Below the pieces are notes generated by a model that saw nothing but the letters and a program-made list of their open reading frames with translations, had not been told where the DNA came from and did no database searches. The translations under genes were made by a program, and so were the position numbers. Shown here piece by piece: positions 46,099 to 54,874 of a stretch of 64,000 nucleotides of DNA. Location: NCBI RefSeq assembly GCF_907163085.1, contig NZ_CAJQTX010000011.1, positions 124,001 through 188,000 of the forward strand, written 5' to 3'. Positions within the stretch are counted from its first letter, which is position 1. Every line of letters begins with the position of its first letter. The stretch comes from Candidatus Accumulibacter sp. ACC003. GTDB lineage: Bacteria > Pseudomonadota > Gammaproteobacteria > Burkholderiales > Rhodocyclaceae.

Positions 46099-47517
46099 TC
46101 ACGACGCCATCAGGGCGCCGAGGCGGCGGACGGCATCTTCGATCTCGGGCGTATGCGGGTTGCCGCAGTTCAGCCGCAGGCAGTTGCGATACATGCCGCT
46201 GGCCGAAAACAGCTCGCCCGGAACATAGGCGACACCGGCGGCGATCGCCCGGTCGTAGAGCGCGCTGGTATCGACCTCGTCGGGCAGTTCGACCCACAGC
46301 ACGAAGCCTCCTTGCGGCTGCGTGATTCGCGTCGCCGGCGGGAAGTGGCGGGCGACCGCCGCGCGCATGGCGTCGACCTGGTGCTCGTAGGCCCGCCGCA
46401 GGCCGCGCATGTGGCGATCGTACGACCCCGATTCGAGGTACTCGGCGAGGACGTGCTGGGTGACCGGGTTGGTGCCGCCGCTGGTGACGGTCTTCTGCAG
46501 GGCGACCTGCCGACGGTAGCGGCCGGCGGCGACGAAACCGATGCGCAGCGCCGGCGACAGGCACTTGGAAAAGGACGAGCAGAGCATCACATTGCCGACC
46601 TTGTCGAAGGCCTTGATGGTTCGCGGCGGCGTGTTGCCAAAGTACAGGTCGCCGTAGATGTCGTCCTCGATCACCGCCACGCCACGTTCGGCGGTCAAAT
46701 GGGCGAGCCGACGCTTGTGCTCGTCGGGCATGATGCTGCCGAGTGGATTGCTGGCGTTGGCCACCAGCAGGCAGGCAGCGACCCCACCGTCGCGGGTCGC
46801 CAGGTCGAGCGCCTCGATCGATAGCCCGGTGCACGGATCGGTCGGGATTTCCAGCGCTTTCAGCCCCAGGAGCTCGAGCAATTGCAGCATCAGGTAGTAC
46901 GCCGGCGATTCGACCGCGACGGTGTCGCCCGGCTTGGTGACCGCCCGCAGACAGAGCGCGAGCGCCTCGGTGCACGAGTTGGTGATCACGAACTCGCGCG
47001 CCGCCAGAGGACCGGCCCAGCCGACCGAGCGCAGGACCAACTGGCGGACCAGCGCCGCTTCGTCGATATTGATGTGGCTACCACCTTCGAGCAGCTGCGG
47101 ATGACGCCGTATCACGCCGCCATAGAGTCTCTGCAGTGCTGCCAGCGGTAGCAGTGACGACGAGGGCAGGGCGGCACCCAGCGGTGCGACGCCCGGCTTG
47201 ATGCCGGTCTGCAGGACCTGCATCAGGCGCTGGCTGACGTCGACCGGTACGGCTTCGTCGGGAGTCGAGCGGACGTTCGGTTGCGCCAATCGCGCCGACG
47301 CATGGCGGACGAAATAGCCCGACTGCGGCCGTGCCTCGACCAGACCGCGGTCCTCGAGCTGGCGTAGCGCCTGCAGCACGGTGGACACCGACAGCCGTCG
47401 CTCGCGCGCCAGGCGGCGCACCGAGGGTAGTCGCTCGCCCGGCCGCAGATTGCCGGCGACGATGATGCCACTCAAATCCGAAGCCAGTCGCTCGTAAAGC
47501 ATCAGTTCGTTTTCCAT
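46099..47517 (-). CDS. MocR-type GntR/aminotransferase-fold regulator
   Basis: A 472-residue fusion. The N-terminal GntR winged helix (about 5-70: LRPGERLPSVRRLARERRLSVSTVLQALRQLEDRG) is joined to a fold-type I aminotransferase domain (about 105-470) with EDDIYGDLYFG and SSFSKCLSPALRIGFV, where the lysine would bind PLP. MocR proteins act as transcription factors sensing PLP or amino compounds, usually without catalysis. Divergent from a DUF2917 gene; this pairing recurs in Betaproteobacteria, so the MocR protein probably controls DUF2917 and itself. The ATG at 47517 is favoured over one 19 codons upstream that would overlap the repeats. Confidence 0.9.
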   Translation of the reverse strand: MENELMLYERLASDLSGIIVAGNLRPGERLPSVRRLARERRLSVSTVLQALRQLEDRGLVEARPQSGYFVRHASARLAQPNVRSTPDEAVPVDVSQRLMQVLQTGIKPGVAPLGAALPSSSLLPLAALQRLYGGVIRRHPQLLEGGSHINIDEAALVRQLVLRSVGWAGPLAAREFVITNSCTEALALCLRAVTKPGDTVAVESPAYYLMLQLLELLGLKALEIPTDPCTGLSIEALDLATRDGGVAACLLVANASNPLGSIMPDEHKRRLAHLTAERGVAVIEDDIYGDLYFGNTPPRTIKAFDKVGNVMLCSSFSKCLSPALRIGFVAAGRYRRQVALQKTVTSGGTNPVTQHVLAEYLESGSYDRHMRGLRRAYEHQVDAMRAAVARHFPPATRITQPQGGFVLWVELPDEVDTSALYDRAIAAGVAYVPGELFSASGMYRNCLRLNCGNPHTPEIEDAVRRLGALMAS

Positions 47518-47528
47518 CGGCCCCACCA

Positions 47529-47579
47529 ATACAGTTGTTGTTGATTTCGATCGATACAGTTGCGTATGCCGCAAACTGT
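47529..47579. promoter_or_regulatory. Repeated ATACAGTTG boxes, likely MocR operator
   Basis: Two direct ATACAGTTG boxes at 47529-47537 and 47554-47562, 25 bp start to start, plus an inverted looser box CAAACTGT at 47572-47579. MocR dimers are known to bind spaced direct repeats plus an inverted site. The array abuts the MocR start codon and faces the DUF2917 gene. Confidence 0.6.
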
Positions 47580-47583
47580 GCTG

Positions 47584-47607
47584 GTCACAATTCTGTCATT
47601 TTGTGAC
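47584..47607. promoter_or_regulatory. Dyad GTCACAA-N10-TTGTGAC upstream of the DUF2917 gene
   Basis: Perfect 7-bp inverted repeats separated by ten bases, between the MocR boxes and the DUF2917 gene. It does not match CRP or FNR spacing; it could be a site for another dimeric regulator or a hairpin. Confidence 0.45.
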
Positions 47608-47674
47608 TGTTTTATCAACCGGCGCGGGTCTAGACTGCTCTGCATCGAAACAAGCAACGTAAGGAGAGAACGCC

Positions 47675-48061
47675 ATGAACTTCGACCTGTACAACAGCGA
47701 GCTATGTCTTGCCGACAACGCGCCGGTGCGCCTGATGTCGGCCAGCGGCGTGCGCATCGTCTGCACGGCCGGGAAAGTCTGGCTGACCGTCGAAGGCGAA
47801 GCCGGCGATTTTTTCCTGGCGGCCGGCGACAGCCACCTCGTTTGTGGTCGCGGCCTGGCCTTGCTGGAAGGCATCGGCAGTGGGCGGGTGCGCTTCCTGA
47901 AAGCGGCGAATCCCTTGAGCAGCGCGCTTGGGAGTCTTTTTCGGGAGTCGCTCCTGGCGACGCTGCCGCGGCTCTGGCGCAATCGCCGCGACTTGCCGCT
48001 GCGCGAGCCGCGGCCGACACCGTCGCTGCCGGCGTGTTCGCCGCCGGTCGGCGCCGCGTAG
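47675..48061 (+). CDS. DUF2917 protein
   Basis: A 128-residue protein. The conserved part is residues 12-75: LADNAPVRLMSASGVRIVCTAGKVWLTVEGEAGDFFLAAGDSH, a cupin-like run of short strands, as in the DUF2917 family. The C-terminal 50 residues are basic and proline-rich, without signal or membrane segments. AAGGAG precedes the ATG. The function is unknown; its consistent divergence from MocR regulators suggests a PLP- or amine-responsive role. Confidence 0.82.
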   Translation: MNFDLYNSELCLADNAPVRLMSASGVRIVCTAGKVWLTVEGEAGDFFLAAGDSHLVCGRGLALLEGIGSGRVRFLKAANPLSSALGSLFRESLLATLPRLWRNRRDLPLREPRPTPSLPACSPPVGAA

Positions 48062-48220
48062 CGGCTGTAAAACCGCTGCCAAGACGCCGGCTTCGCCGAC
48101 GAGTGCTGTTCGCCGCTCGGCGGCGGCGACCGAGCGGCTAGTCAAGGCTGCAAAACACGCCAGCGCAGCCGATCTACGTTCATAATTGCCGTCTGTTCAT
48201 AACGACGATGGTGCGCAGCG

Positions 48221-49276
48221 ATGGACGAGGAGCAGCAAAGCACTCTTCTGGAGAGCGTCGCGCAAGCGCTGCGCGCGCATGGACTGTTGCTCAGCGTCCA
48301 GGACGCAAGCGCGGCTGACGGGCAGCGGCCGTCGCCTGCCTTGCTGCGCGTGTGCCGAGACGGGGCCGATCTCGACTACGCCGCGGTGGTCAAACGCCGG
48401 CTGTCGTCGACTTCCATCGGCGCCGTTCTGGCGTCGCTACGCCAGCCGCTGGACATCGGCGAACCGCCGCCGCTGCTGCTCACCGACTACGTGGCGTCGC
48501 CGCTGGCCGCGCAACTGCGCGAACGCCGGCAGCAATTCGCCGATGCGGCGGGCAATACCTACCTGGAAGGCCGCGGCCTTTTTGTCTATGTGAGTGGCCG
48601 CAAGCTGCAGCCAAGACAGCTCGCGCGGCGTGCCAGCCGTGGCTTCACCGCGACCCGGCTGAAGGTGCTGTTCGCACTGATCTGCGATCCTGATCTGGCC
48701 GGCGCGCCGTACCGCACGATCGCCGCCGCGGCGAACGTCGCGCTCGGCGCCATGCCGGCGGTGATCGCCGACCTCCAGCAACACGGGTCGCTCATCGTCT
48801 CTGCGAAGAGCCGGTCGCTGTTTGCCCGCAAGCGAGTGCTCGACGAATGGGCGCAGGCCTATGCTCTCGGTCTGCGCGGCAAGGCGCTGATCGGTCGCTT
48901 CCTGGCGCCGCGCTTCGACGACTGGCCGGACTGGCAGCTCAACCCGGCCAACGCTCGCTGGGGTGGCGAAACGGCGGCGGCTCTTCTGCTCGTTGACCAA
49001 CTGACGCCGACGGCGTTGACGATTTACGGTGATAAGTTGCCGGCGCGGCTGATTGCCGAGCAGCAGCTCGAAACGGCGTCGCCGGCGGCCTACCAACACC
49101 TGCTCGAACTGCGCAAGCCTTTCTGGGGTGCGTCGCTGCAGGACGGCGGGCGGCCCGATACGGTTGCTCCGGCGCTGGTCTATGCCGACCTGCTGGCGAC
49201 TGGCAGCGCCCGCTGCATCGAAGCCGCGGAGATGCTCTATATCGCGCAGCTGGCCGCTCGCTTCCCGCCCGACTGA
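48221..49276 (+). CDS. AbiEi-like type IV antitoxin family protein, no partner toxin visible
   Basis: A 351-residue protein resembling the long AbiEi-family antitoxins. The N-terminal half has DIGEPPPLLLTDYVASPLAAQLRERRQQFADAAGNTYLEGRGLFVYVSGRK, a nuclease-like alpha/beta pattern. A winged helix follows (about 145-200: YRTIAAAANVALGAMPAVIADLQQHG), then a C-terminal part with RWGGETAAALLLV, LTIYGD and APALVYADLLAT. In abortive-infection operons AbiEi represses and counters the nucleotidyltransferase AbiEii. The next gene here is an unrelated DUF2788 gene on the opposite strand, so this one is an orphan or has another role. Confidence 0.72.
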   Translation: MDEEQQSTLLESVAQALRAHGLLLSVQDASAADGQRPSPALLRVCRDGADLDYAAVVKRRLSSTSIGAVLASLRQPLDIGEPPPLLLTDYVASPLAAQLRERRQQFADAAGNTYLEGRGLFVYVSGRKLQPRQLARRASRGFTATRLKVLFALICDPDLAGAPYRTIAAAANVALGAMPAVIADLQQHGSLIVSAKSRSLFARKRVLDEWAQAYALGLRGKALIGRFLAPRFDDWPDWQLNPANARWGGETAAALLLVDQLTPTALTIYGDKLPARLIAEQQLETASPAAYQHLLELRKPFWGASLQDGGRPDTVAPALVYADLLATGSARCIEAAEMLYIAQLAARFPPD

Positions 49277-49370
49277 GCGCTGCTGGCCGCATAACGTGGC
49301 GCTCGCCGGAGCCTGGCGCGTTCGGCTTGGGCGAGCTGGCCGCCCGGTCTGCCGCTTGAGCGGTGGCCGC

Positions 49371-49583
49371 TCAAGAAATATCGAGCAGCCACTGAATCAG
49401 GTATTTGGCGACGAAGCCGAGCATGCCGAAGGCCAGCCCCAGGAAGATCACGAAAGTCCCAAACTTGCCGGCCTTGGACTCCCACGCCAGTTGTCCGATG
49501 ATGAACAACATGTAGAGCATGAAGCCGCCAATCCCGAAGGTGAGGCCAAAGCCGGCGATTTGTTCCTCGGAAAAACCAAACAT
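49371..49583 (-). CDS. DUF2788 small membrane protein
   Basis: A 70-residue protein with two transmembrane helices (FGLTFGIGGFMLYMLFIIGQLAW and FGTFVIFLGLAFGMLGFVAKYLIQWLL) and the conserved WESKAGKFGT turn of DUF2788. The ATG at 49583 starts FGFSEEQIAGFG, the usual family N-terminus. It follows the DUF2189 gene by eight bases in the same direction. Function unknown. Confidence 0.85.
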   Translation of the reverse strand: MFGFSEEQIAGFGLTFGIGGFMLYMLFIIGQLAWESKAGKFGTFVIFLGLAFGMLGFVAKYLIQWLLDIS

Positions 49584-49591
49584 GGGCTCGC

Positions 49592-50419
49592 TCAATGACC
49601 CCGCGGACGTTCCGGAAGTTCGCTGGCATCGACCAGCGCGCGATAGGCGTGCCAGCTGGCGTGGCCGAGGATCGGTATAAACACGATCAGGCCCAGCAAG
49701 GCCGTCGCAAAACCGATCAGCACCAGCGACATGATCAGTGCCGCCCACAGTGCCATCGCGCCGGGGTTGGCGAGAACCACTCGCCAGCTGGTCAGGACAG
49801 CCGTCAGCAGGTTGGCGCGGCGGTCGAGGAGCAGCGGCATGGCGACGATGCTGGAGGCAAAGATCGGCGCGGCGAGCACGCCGCCCATCGCCAGCCACGC
49901 CTCGAACAGGAAGTTGTCGTGTGCCGCTACGACGTGGCGCAGGAAGTCCACCGGCGAGTTGACGGGGGCCGGCGCGAGCAGCGTGATCAGCGCCGCCGAG
50001 GTCATTACCCAGCCGGTTCCGGCCAGCGCCAGGAGCAGACCGAAACGCACCAGGCACCAGTAGCCGCCCGCTTCCATGAATCGCGATTGCTGCCAGCTCA
50101 GCCAGGTGTCGCGCAGCAGCTGCCAGCCGATCGTGCGCCCGTGCTCGATGGCGCGACTCATCGCGTACAAGCTGGTGGCCAATACCGGCGCGACCACCAG
50201 GAAGCCCGAAAACGCACCCGCCAGCAACCAGAACTGCCGCGCTGCCATGGCCATCAGGGCCAGGCCGAAAGCCGCCAGCAATGCCCCATGCGCCAGACTC
50301 AGGCCGCCGCAACGCCGCAGGTCGCGCCACCCGAGTGCCAGCCATTGCAGGGGCGCAGAAAGGGGAACGACGTTTACCGTCGGGATTGGCGTCGACGATG
50401 CGGTCGGGGGAGGGCTCAT
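49592..50419 (-). CDS. DUF2189 polytopic membrane protein
   Basis: A 275-residue protein with about six transmembrane helices. QWLALGWRDLRRCGGLSLAHGALLAAFG and GFLVVAPVLATSLYAMSRAIEHG are the family landmarks, with SSIVAMPLLLDRRANLLTAVLTSWRVVLANPGAMALWAALI in the second half. Function unknown. It leads a two-gene operon with the DUF2788 gene. Confidence 0.85.
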   Translation of the reverse strand: MSPPPTASSTPIPTVNVVPLSAPLQWLALGWRDLRRCGGLSLAHGALLAAFGLALMAMAARQFWLLAGAFSGFLVVAPVLATSLYAMSRAIEHGRTIGWQLLRDTWLSWQQSRFMEAGGYWCLVRFGLLLALAGTGWVMTSAALITLLAPAPVNSPVDFLRHVVAAHDNFLFEAWLAMGGVLAAPIFASSIVAMPLLLDRRANLLTAVLTSWRVVLANPGAMALWAALIMSLVLIGFATALLGLIVFIPILGHASWHAYRALVDASELPERPRGH

Positions 50420-50624
50420 GGGTTTCGCGGGTCGCTCATAGCAGGCGTGAGTCTATTGCAGTGCTGCTGTTCTGGCGAGTCCCGTGCCGGGCTGCTGACG
50501 GTAAAGTACTGACCATGAGAGACGAAACCACCGATGATAGAGCGGCCGCCGCCCGCCTGTTCCGTCGCCGCGCCCGCCGAGGGCGCCTGATCGCCGCGCC
50601 ACTTGCCGTGCAGGCGGCCAGCGA

Positions 50625-51347
50625 ATGAAGCGAGTGACGCCCGCCTTGCTGGTCTTCGACTGCGATGGCGTACTGGTCGACAGTGAGCCGATCGCCAGCC
50701 GGGTGCTTGCCGAAACGCTGACTGAGCTTGGTTTTTCCCTGACGCCGCGGCAGGCGATCGATCGCTATACCGGTATCAGCCTGCCGGCGGTGCTGGCACA
50801 GGTGGCGGCCGAGTGGGGGCGTGCGCTGCCGACAGATTTTGCTGCCCGCCTGCGCGATCGCCAGGCTTTCGCCGCCGAACTGCAAGCGATGGCTGGAGCG
50901 GCCGCTATGCTGGCCGGCCTGGCTTTGCCGAAGTGCGTGGCGTCTTCGGGAAAGCTCGACAAGATCCGCGGCAATCTTGCCCTGACCGGTCTGCTGCCGT
51001 ACTTCGCAGCACATCTGTTTAGCGCCGAGATGGTCGCCCGCGGCAAGCCGGCGCCCGACCTGTTTCTGCTCGCGGCCGAGCGCATGGCGGTGTCGCCGGC
51101 GCGCTGCCTGGTGATCGAGGACAGCATCGCCGGCGTACAGGCAGCGCGAGCGGCGGGAATGCGCGTCGTCGGCTTTACCGGCGGTGCTCACATGCGGTCC
51201 GGCGATGCCGAAGCGCTGCTCGCCGCTGGCGCCAGTGCGGTCTTCAGCCGGATGCACGATCTGCCGCGATTGCTCGACGGCCAAGCGCGCTCGCGTCGGC
51301 ACACGCGCCTGGTCGGCCGGCCGTGTGCCGCTACGGCTGGCGCTTGA
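50625..51347 (+). CDS. HAD-IA family hydrolase (phosphoglycolate-phosphatase-like)
   Basis: A 240-residue haloacid-dehalogenase phosphatase. Motif [16 protein letters not shown] carries the nucleophile and acid/base aspartates. [20 protein letters not shown] is motif [16 protein letters not shown] motif III, and [19 protein letters not shown] motif IV. A helical cap (about 20-85) fits beta-phosphoglucomutase-like subtype IA. The substrate, probably a small sugar phosphate or phosphoglycolate, cannot be fixed. Its 3' end overlaps the convergent hydrolase gene by 17 bp. Confidence 0.9.
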   Translation: MKRVTPALLVFDCDGVLVDSEPIASRVLAETLTELGFSLTPRQAIDRYTGISLPAVLAQVAAEWGRALPTDFAARLRDRQAFAAELQAMAGAAAMLAGLALPKCVASSGKLDKIRGNLALTGLLPYFAAHLFSAEMVARGKPAPDLFLLAAERMAVSPARCLVIEDSIAGVQAARAAGMRVVGFTGGAHMRSGDAEALLAAGASAVFSRMHDLPRLLDGQARSRRHTRLVGRPCAATAGA

Positions 51348-52134
51348 TCCAGTCGGCAATGCTCGCCGCCGCGGCCTGCCAGTGGGCGTCGAGCATCAAG
51401 GTGTGGCCGGCGCCAGGAATGACTTCCACCTCGGCCCGCCAACGGCTGGCGGTGAAGCTCAGCAGATTCGGCTGGAACACGGCGTCGGCTTCGCCGCCGA
51501 CGACGAGAACGGGAAGCTCGGGTCGGCGTCGGCCGATGCGCATCGCCAGCATCGTCAGATCAATGATCGCGCGCCGGGATTCGGACTGGAACAGGTGCCC
51601 GAAGCGAATCAGATCGTCGGTCTTCGTTTCGCGCGAGTAATAGACGTCACGGATGGTCTGCAGCGTTTGCGGCGTGGCCGTGGATGCGTCCTGCGTGGCG
51701 CGCGCTTGTTCGCCGAAGAACGACGGCTGCCTGAAGGCGATGTTCATCGTCGCGCCAAGGATGCCGCCGGGCGGCACGGGCGCCATCAGGATCGCCGCCT
51801 GCGTTGGCTTTTGTTCGAGAACGCGCTCGACGACGAGGCTGCCCATCGAATGCCCGATCAGCATCAGCGGCCCGGCGATGCCCTGCATGACCTGCAGCAC
51901 GTCGTCGACGTAGTCGTCGATCCCGAACGAGTCGAGACGGTCGCGGCCGTCACTGGCGCCGTGACCGGCGAGGTCGACCGCCCGGCAGTCGAAGCCGAGG
52001 CGGCTGAAGTAAGGCAGAAAATAGACGTCCCAGCAGCCGGCCGTGGCGTAACCGCCGTGGACAAAAAGCAGTTGTGGCGAACGCGCGGGGCCGACGGCTG
52101 CTCGGTGTAGGGTATGAATTCGTCTGGTTTCCAT
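51331..52134 (-). CDS. Alpha/beta-hydrolase
   Basis: A 267-residue serine hydrolase: [15 protein letters not shown] (oxyanion hole), [30 protein letters not shown] (nucleophile elbow around Ser), [14 protein letters not shown] (catalytic Asp region) and [15 protein letters not shown] (catalytic His). It is a typical lysophospholipase-like esterase of unknown substrate, with no signal peptide. The ATG at 52134 begins [13 protein letters not shown]; the frame extends 44 codons further upstream without family similarity. Confidence 0.88.
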   Translation of the reverse strand: METRRIHTLHRAAVGPARSPQLLFVHGGYATAGCWDVYFLPYFSRLGFDCRAVDLAGHGASDGRDRLDSFGIDDYVDDVLQVMQGIAGPLMLIGHSMGSLVVERVLEQKPTQAAILMAPVPPGGILGATMNIAFRQPSFFGEQARATQDASTATPQTLQTIRDVYYSRETKTDDLIRFGHLFQSESRRAIIDLTMLAMRIGRRRPELPVLVVGGEADAVFQPNLLSFTASRWRAEVEVIPGAGHTLMLDAHWQAAAASIADWIKRQP

Positions 52135-52414
52135 GGCGGCTTCGACTTTAGCACGGCACTGCCGGTCGCCGGCCGACGAGAGGCAGGAAAAGAGCGAGTC
52201 GGCTCCTGTTACGCACCGTCTGCCGAGTCCGCCCGATGGAACGTTGCCTGCTGGCGTTGCGTCCAAGCAATTGTAAGGTGCTACTTCCCGTGAAAGCCGC
52301 GGCAGCGACTCACCGATGTCCCCATCAGCGCTGTCGGCCAGGCTTCGCTACCGCGGGGAGCGCTCGTGTCACGACCGTCAGGGGATCTTTGCCCGGGCGG
52401 CGAGGAGAAGAATA

Positions 52415-52852
52415 ATGACCGTAGCCGATCCTGTTGCGCGTTCCTTCATGCGTCACCCAGCCGATATTCCGATCGAAATCGACGCCGAGCAAGCGTCCGT
52501 CAGCGGCTCCGGGCAGCGCTTGTCTGATGTCGGCGTTGGCGGTCTGGCGTTTGCATGCGAACACTCACTGCCCTTGGGGTCAATCGTGCGTGTGCGGATC
52601 ACCATCGTGCGGCCGCCGTTCGAGACCCGTGGGCGCGTCGTCTGGTGCCAGGGCTGCGAGCGGCATTTCGACGTCGGCGTGCAGTTCGTCAGCGCCGAGG
52701 CGGCGTTTACGGTGCGTATGGTCGAGCAGATCTGCCATATCGAGCACTATCGGCAGGAGGTGCGGCAGCTCGAAGGCCGCCAGCTCGGCCCCGAAGAAGC
52801 CGCGCTGGAATGGGTTGGCAAGTACGCGGCCGATTTCGCCAATCCACAGTAG
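52415..52852 (+). CDS. PilZ domain protein
   Basis: A 145-residue single-domain c-di-GMP receptor-like protein. RSFMRHPADIPIEI supplies an RxxxR-like motif. LSDVGVGGLAFACEHSLPLGSIVRVRI is the second motif, where the usual (D/N)xSxxG serine is replaced by glycine. GRVVWCQGCERHFDVGVQF completes the barrel. Ligand affinity may therefore be altered. GAGGAGA precedes the ATG. A c-di-GMP enzyme is encoded at 29507, but no direct link is shown. Confidence 0.8.
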   Translation: MTVADPVARSFMRHPADIPIEIDAEQASVSGSGQRLSDVGVGGLAFACEHSLPLGSIVRVRITIVRPPFETRGRVVWCQGCERHFDVGVQFVSAEAAFTVRMVEQICHIEHYRQEVRQLEGRQLGPEEAALEWVGKYAADFANPQ

Positions 52853-52880
52853 GTGCCGGTGGGTGGGCTGGCGTGCCGCG

Positions 52881-53960
52881 TCACTGCCCGGCGTCGCGCA
52901 CGTGCTGCCGCTGCCGCCAGGCGAGTACGATCAGGGTGATCGTCGTCAGCGGTAGCGCGAAGCCGCTCATCAGCAGCGAGAAGCCGCTTTGCGCGGCGTG
53001 ACCGGCGGCGTCAAGAATCAGGTAGGTGGTATAGGCGGCGTAGTAGGCCAGGAACAGCGTGCCTTCCCAGCGCGCGATGAGGTGGCCGGTGAAAAAGATC
53101 GGCAGGCAGGCGACGGCGACGGCGACCATCACCGGCAGGTCAAAAGCGAGAATCGACGGCGCGACGACCAGGTCACCGGGAGCGATGCTGGCCGAGATTC
53201 CCAGTACAGCGAGGATATTGAAGATGTTGCTGCCGACGACGTTGCCGACGGCAATATCGCGCTCGCCGCGGACGGCGGCCATGATCGACGTGGCTACTTC
53301 GGGTAGCGAGGTGCCGGCGGCGACGATGGTCAGGCCGACGACCGCTTCGCTCATTCCCAGCCGCCGGGCGAGCGTGACGGCCGCGTCGACCAGCCAGTGG
53401 GCGCCGAGCACCAGTAAGTCCATCCCGGCAACAACCAGCAGCGCCTGCACCAGCCAATGGGCGTCCCAGGCCTTGCCGCCAGCGGCATCGGCCGCCAACG
53501 CTGGCTCGCTTGCCGCCGCGTTTTCGCGGCGGCTCTGGCGGATGATCACGAAATTGTAGGCGAGCAGCAGGCCGACCAGCAGTAGGCCATCGCCACGGCT
53601 GATGCCGCCGTCGGCGACCAGCGCCCAGAGCAGCAGCGAGACGCCGATCATCACCGGCACTTCCTGCTGGATCAACTGCCGATGCACCAGCAGCGGCGCG
53701 ATCAACGCCGAAATACCGAGGATGAACAGGACGTTGAGGATGTTGCTGCCGACGACATTGCCGAGCGCGATGTCCACCTGGCCGGACCACGCCGACTGCA
53801 CCGACACCGCCAGCTCGGGTGAGCTGGTGCCGAAGGCGACGACCGTCAGCCCGACCACCAGCGGCGAGAGGCCGAACGAGAGAGCAAGTTTCGAGGCACC
53901 GCGGACCAGCAGTTCGGCGCCGACGATCAGGGCCAGGAGGCCGGGGATGAACCAGAGCAT
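52881..53960 (-). CDS. Sodium/calcium exchanger family protein (CaxA/YrbG type)
   Basis: A 359-residue inner-membrane antiporter with two homologous five-helix halves. Alpha-1 repeat VVAFGTSSPELAVS with ALGNVVGSNILNVLFILGISAL, and alpha-2 repeat IVAAGTSLPEVATS with AVGNVVGSNIFNILAVLGISA. These acidic alpha repeats coordinate the cation in the NCX/NCKX superfamily. It probably exchanges Na+ or H+ for Ca2+. The central cytosolic loop (AASEPALAADAAGGK) is short. Convergent with the PilZ gene, 28 bp apart. Confidence 0.92.
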   Translation of the reverse strand: MLWFIPGLLALIVGAELLVRGASKLALSFGLSPLVVGLTVVAFGTSSPELAVSVQSAWSGQVDIALGNVVGSNILNVLFILGISALIAPLLVHRQLIQQEVPVMIGVSLLLWALVADGGISRGDGLLLVGLLLAYNFVIIRQSRRENAAASEPALAADAAGGKAWDAHWLVQALLVVAGMDLLVLGAHWLVDAAVTLARRLGMSEAVVGLTIVAAGTSLPEVATSIMAAVRGERDIAVGNVVGSNIFNILAVLGISASIAPGDLVVAPSILAFDLPVMVAVAVACLPIFFTGHLIARWEGTLFLAYYAAYTTYLILDAAGHAAQSGFSLLMSGFALPLTTITLIVLAWRQRQHVRDAGQ

Positions 53961-54221
53961 GCGCTAGGAGTCCTGCGGTTGGATGGGTCGGCAAGCGTGT
54001 TCGCCGCTGTCGCTGCGTACAGCGCGCGTGCTTGTCGTCGGCACGGCCGGAATTGGCGAGAGCCGGCCGCTGTTACCGCCGGCGGCGCGGCGATCATCGC
54101 ACGACCGTCGCTGGCACTCAAGCGCGCTGCTCCGACCACCGCGTGGTCAGCGAGTTTGTGCTTCTTGCGTGCTTGTTGAGTGCTTCTTGGGTGCGTCTTG
54201 AAGCGCGGCGCCAGTCAGGGA

Positions 54222-54662
54222 TCAGGCGCTGCCGTTCAGCCTGGCGACGATGATCCCGGTCAAGCCGAGAAAGCCGACCAGTTGCACGAAAAAGAAAGCG
54301 AATCGGATCGATGTCACGGCGTTGCTCTGGGCAAAACATACATGCACCAGCGACTGCAGCATGCGGGCCACAAGAATCGCCACGGCAAGCGTATCGACCA
54401 GCGCACCGGTGACCTTGCCGATGTGCAGCGCGATCACAATGGCGGCAAAAACCGGAAGATTCTCGATGCAGTTTGCGTGCGCTCGCAGCGCGCGTTTGTA
54501 GCGGTCTGCGCCTTCGGGCTGATCAGCCCGGAAGCTGGCTATCGGCACACCTCGCGTCAGAATCAGGCTCCAGCGGTAGACGCCAACCGTCGCCACCAAC
54601 AACAACACGGTCCAGGCCGCAAATCCCAGCAACATCCAGACGGGTACGGGCATTGTCGTCAC
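54222..54662 (-). CDS. MAPEG family membrane protein
   Basis: A 146-residue protein with four predicted transmembrane helices. RYKRALRAHANCIENLPVFAAIVIALH holds the MAPEG pattern with the Arg, Asn and Glu residues, and LVARMLQSLVHVCFAQSNAVTSIRFAFFFVQLVG the second half. The GTG at 54662 overlaps the stop of the small upstream gene; an ATG three codons later is the alternative. It is the last gene of the OsmC-methyltransferase group. A glutathione-linked role is possible but unproven. Confidence 0.87.
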   Translation of the reverse strand: MTTMPVPVWMLLGFAAWTVLLLVATVGVYRWSLILTRGVPIASFRADQPEGADRYKRALRAHANCIENLPVFAAIVIALHIGKVTGALVDTLAVAILVARMLQSLVHVCFAQSNAVTSIRFAFFFVQLVGFLGLTGIIVARLNGSA

Positions 54663-54859
54663 CTCTCAGTGCTTCGGCTGGTCAGCTTGGAGAGCCGCAT
54701 CGCGGCGCCTTGCAGCCCATCCCGATAGATCATTGGTCGTCCGAACAGGCCCCGGCGAATCTCCCGGGCGCTGCGCAGCTCCTCGTGCTCGGCCGCGCGG
54801 CCTGCAATCGTCTTGGCTCGCATGGCGTTGCTCGTGTTCAGCGTGTGTTCAGCGTTCAT
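54659..54859 (-). CDS. Small hypothetical protein between the methyltransferase and MAPEG genes
   Basis: A 66-residue, basic, soluble frame (AAEHEELRSAREIRRGLFGRPMIYRDGL). I recognise no family. It lies in the right direction between the methyltransferase stop (15 bp away) and the MAPEG start, and its stop overlaps the MAPEG GTG, consistent with translational coupling. No strong ribosome site precedes it. It could be a spurious frame or a decayed gene end. Confidence 0.35.
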   Translation of the reverse strand: MNAEHTLNTSNAMRAKTIAGRAAEHEELRSAREIRRGLFGRPMIYRDGLQGAAMRLSKLTSRSTER

Positions 54860-54874
54860 CCGGGCTGGATGACT

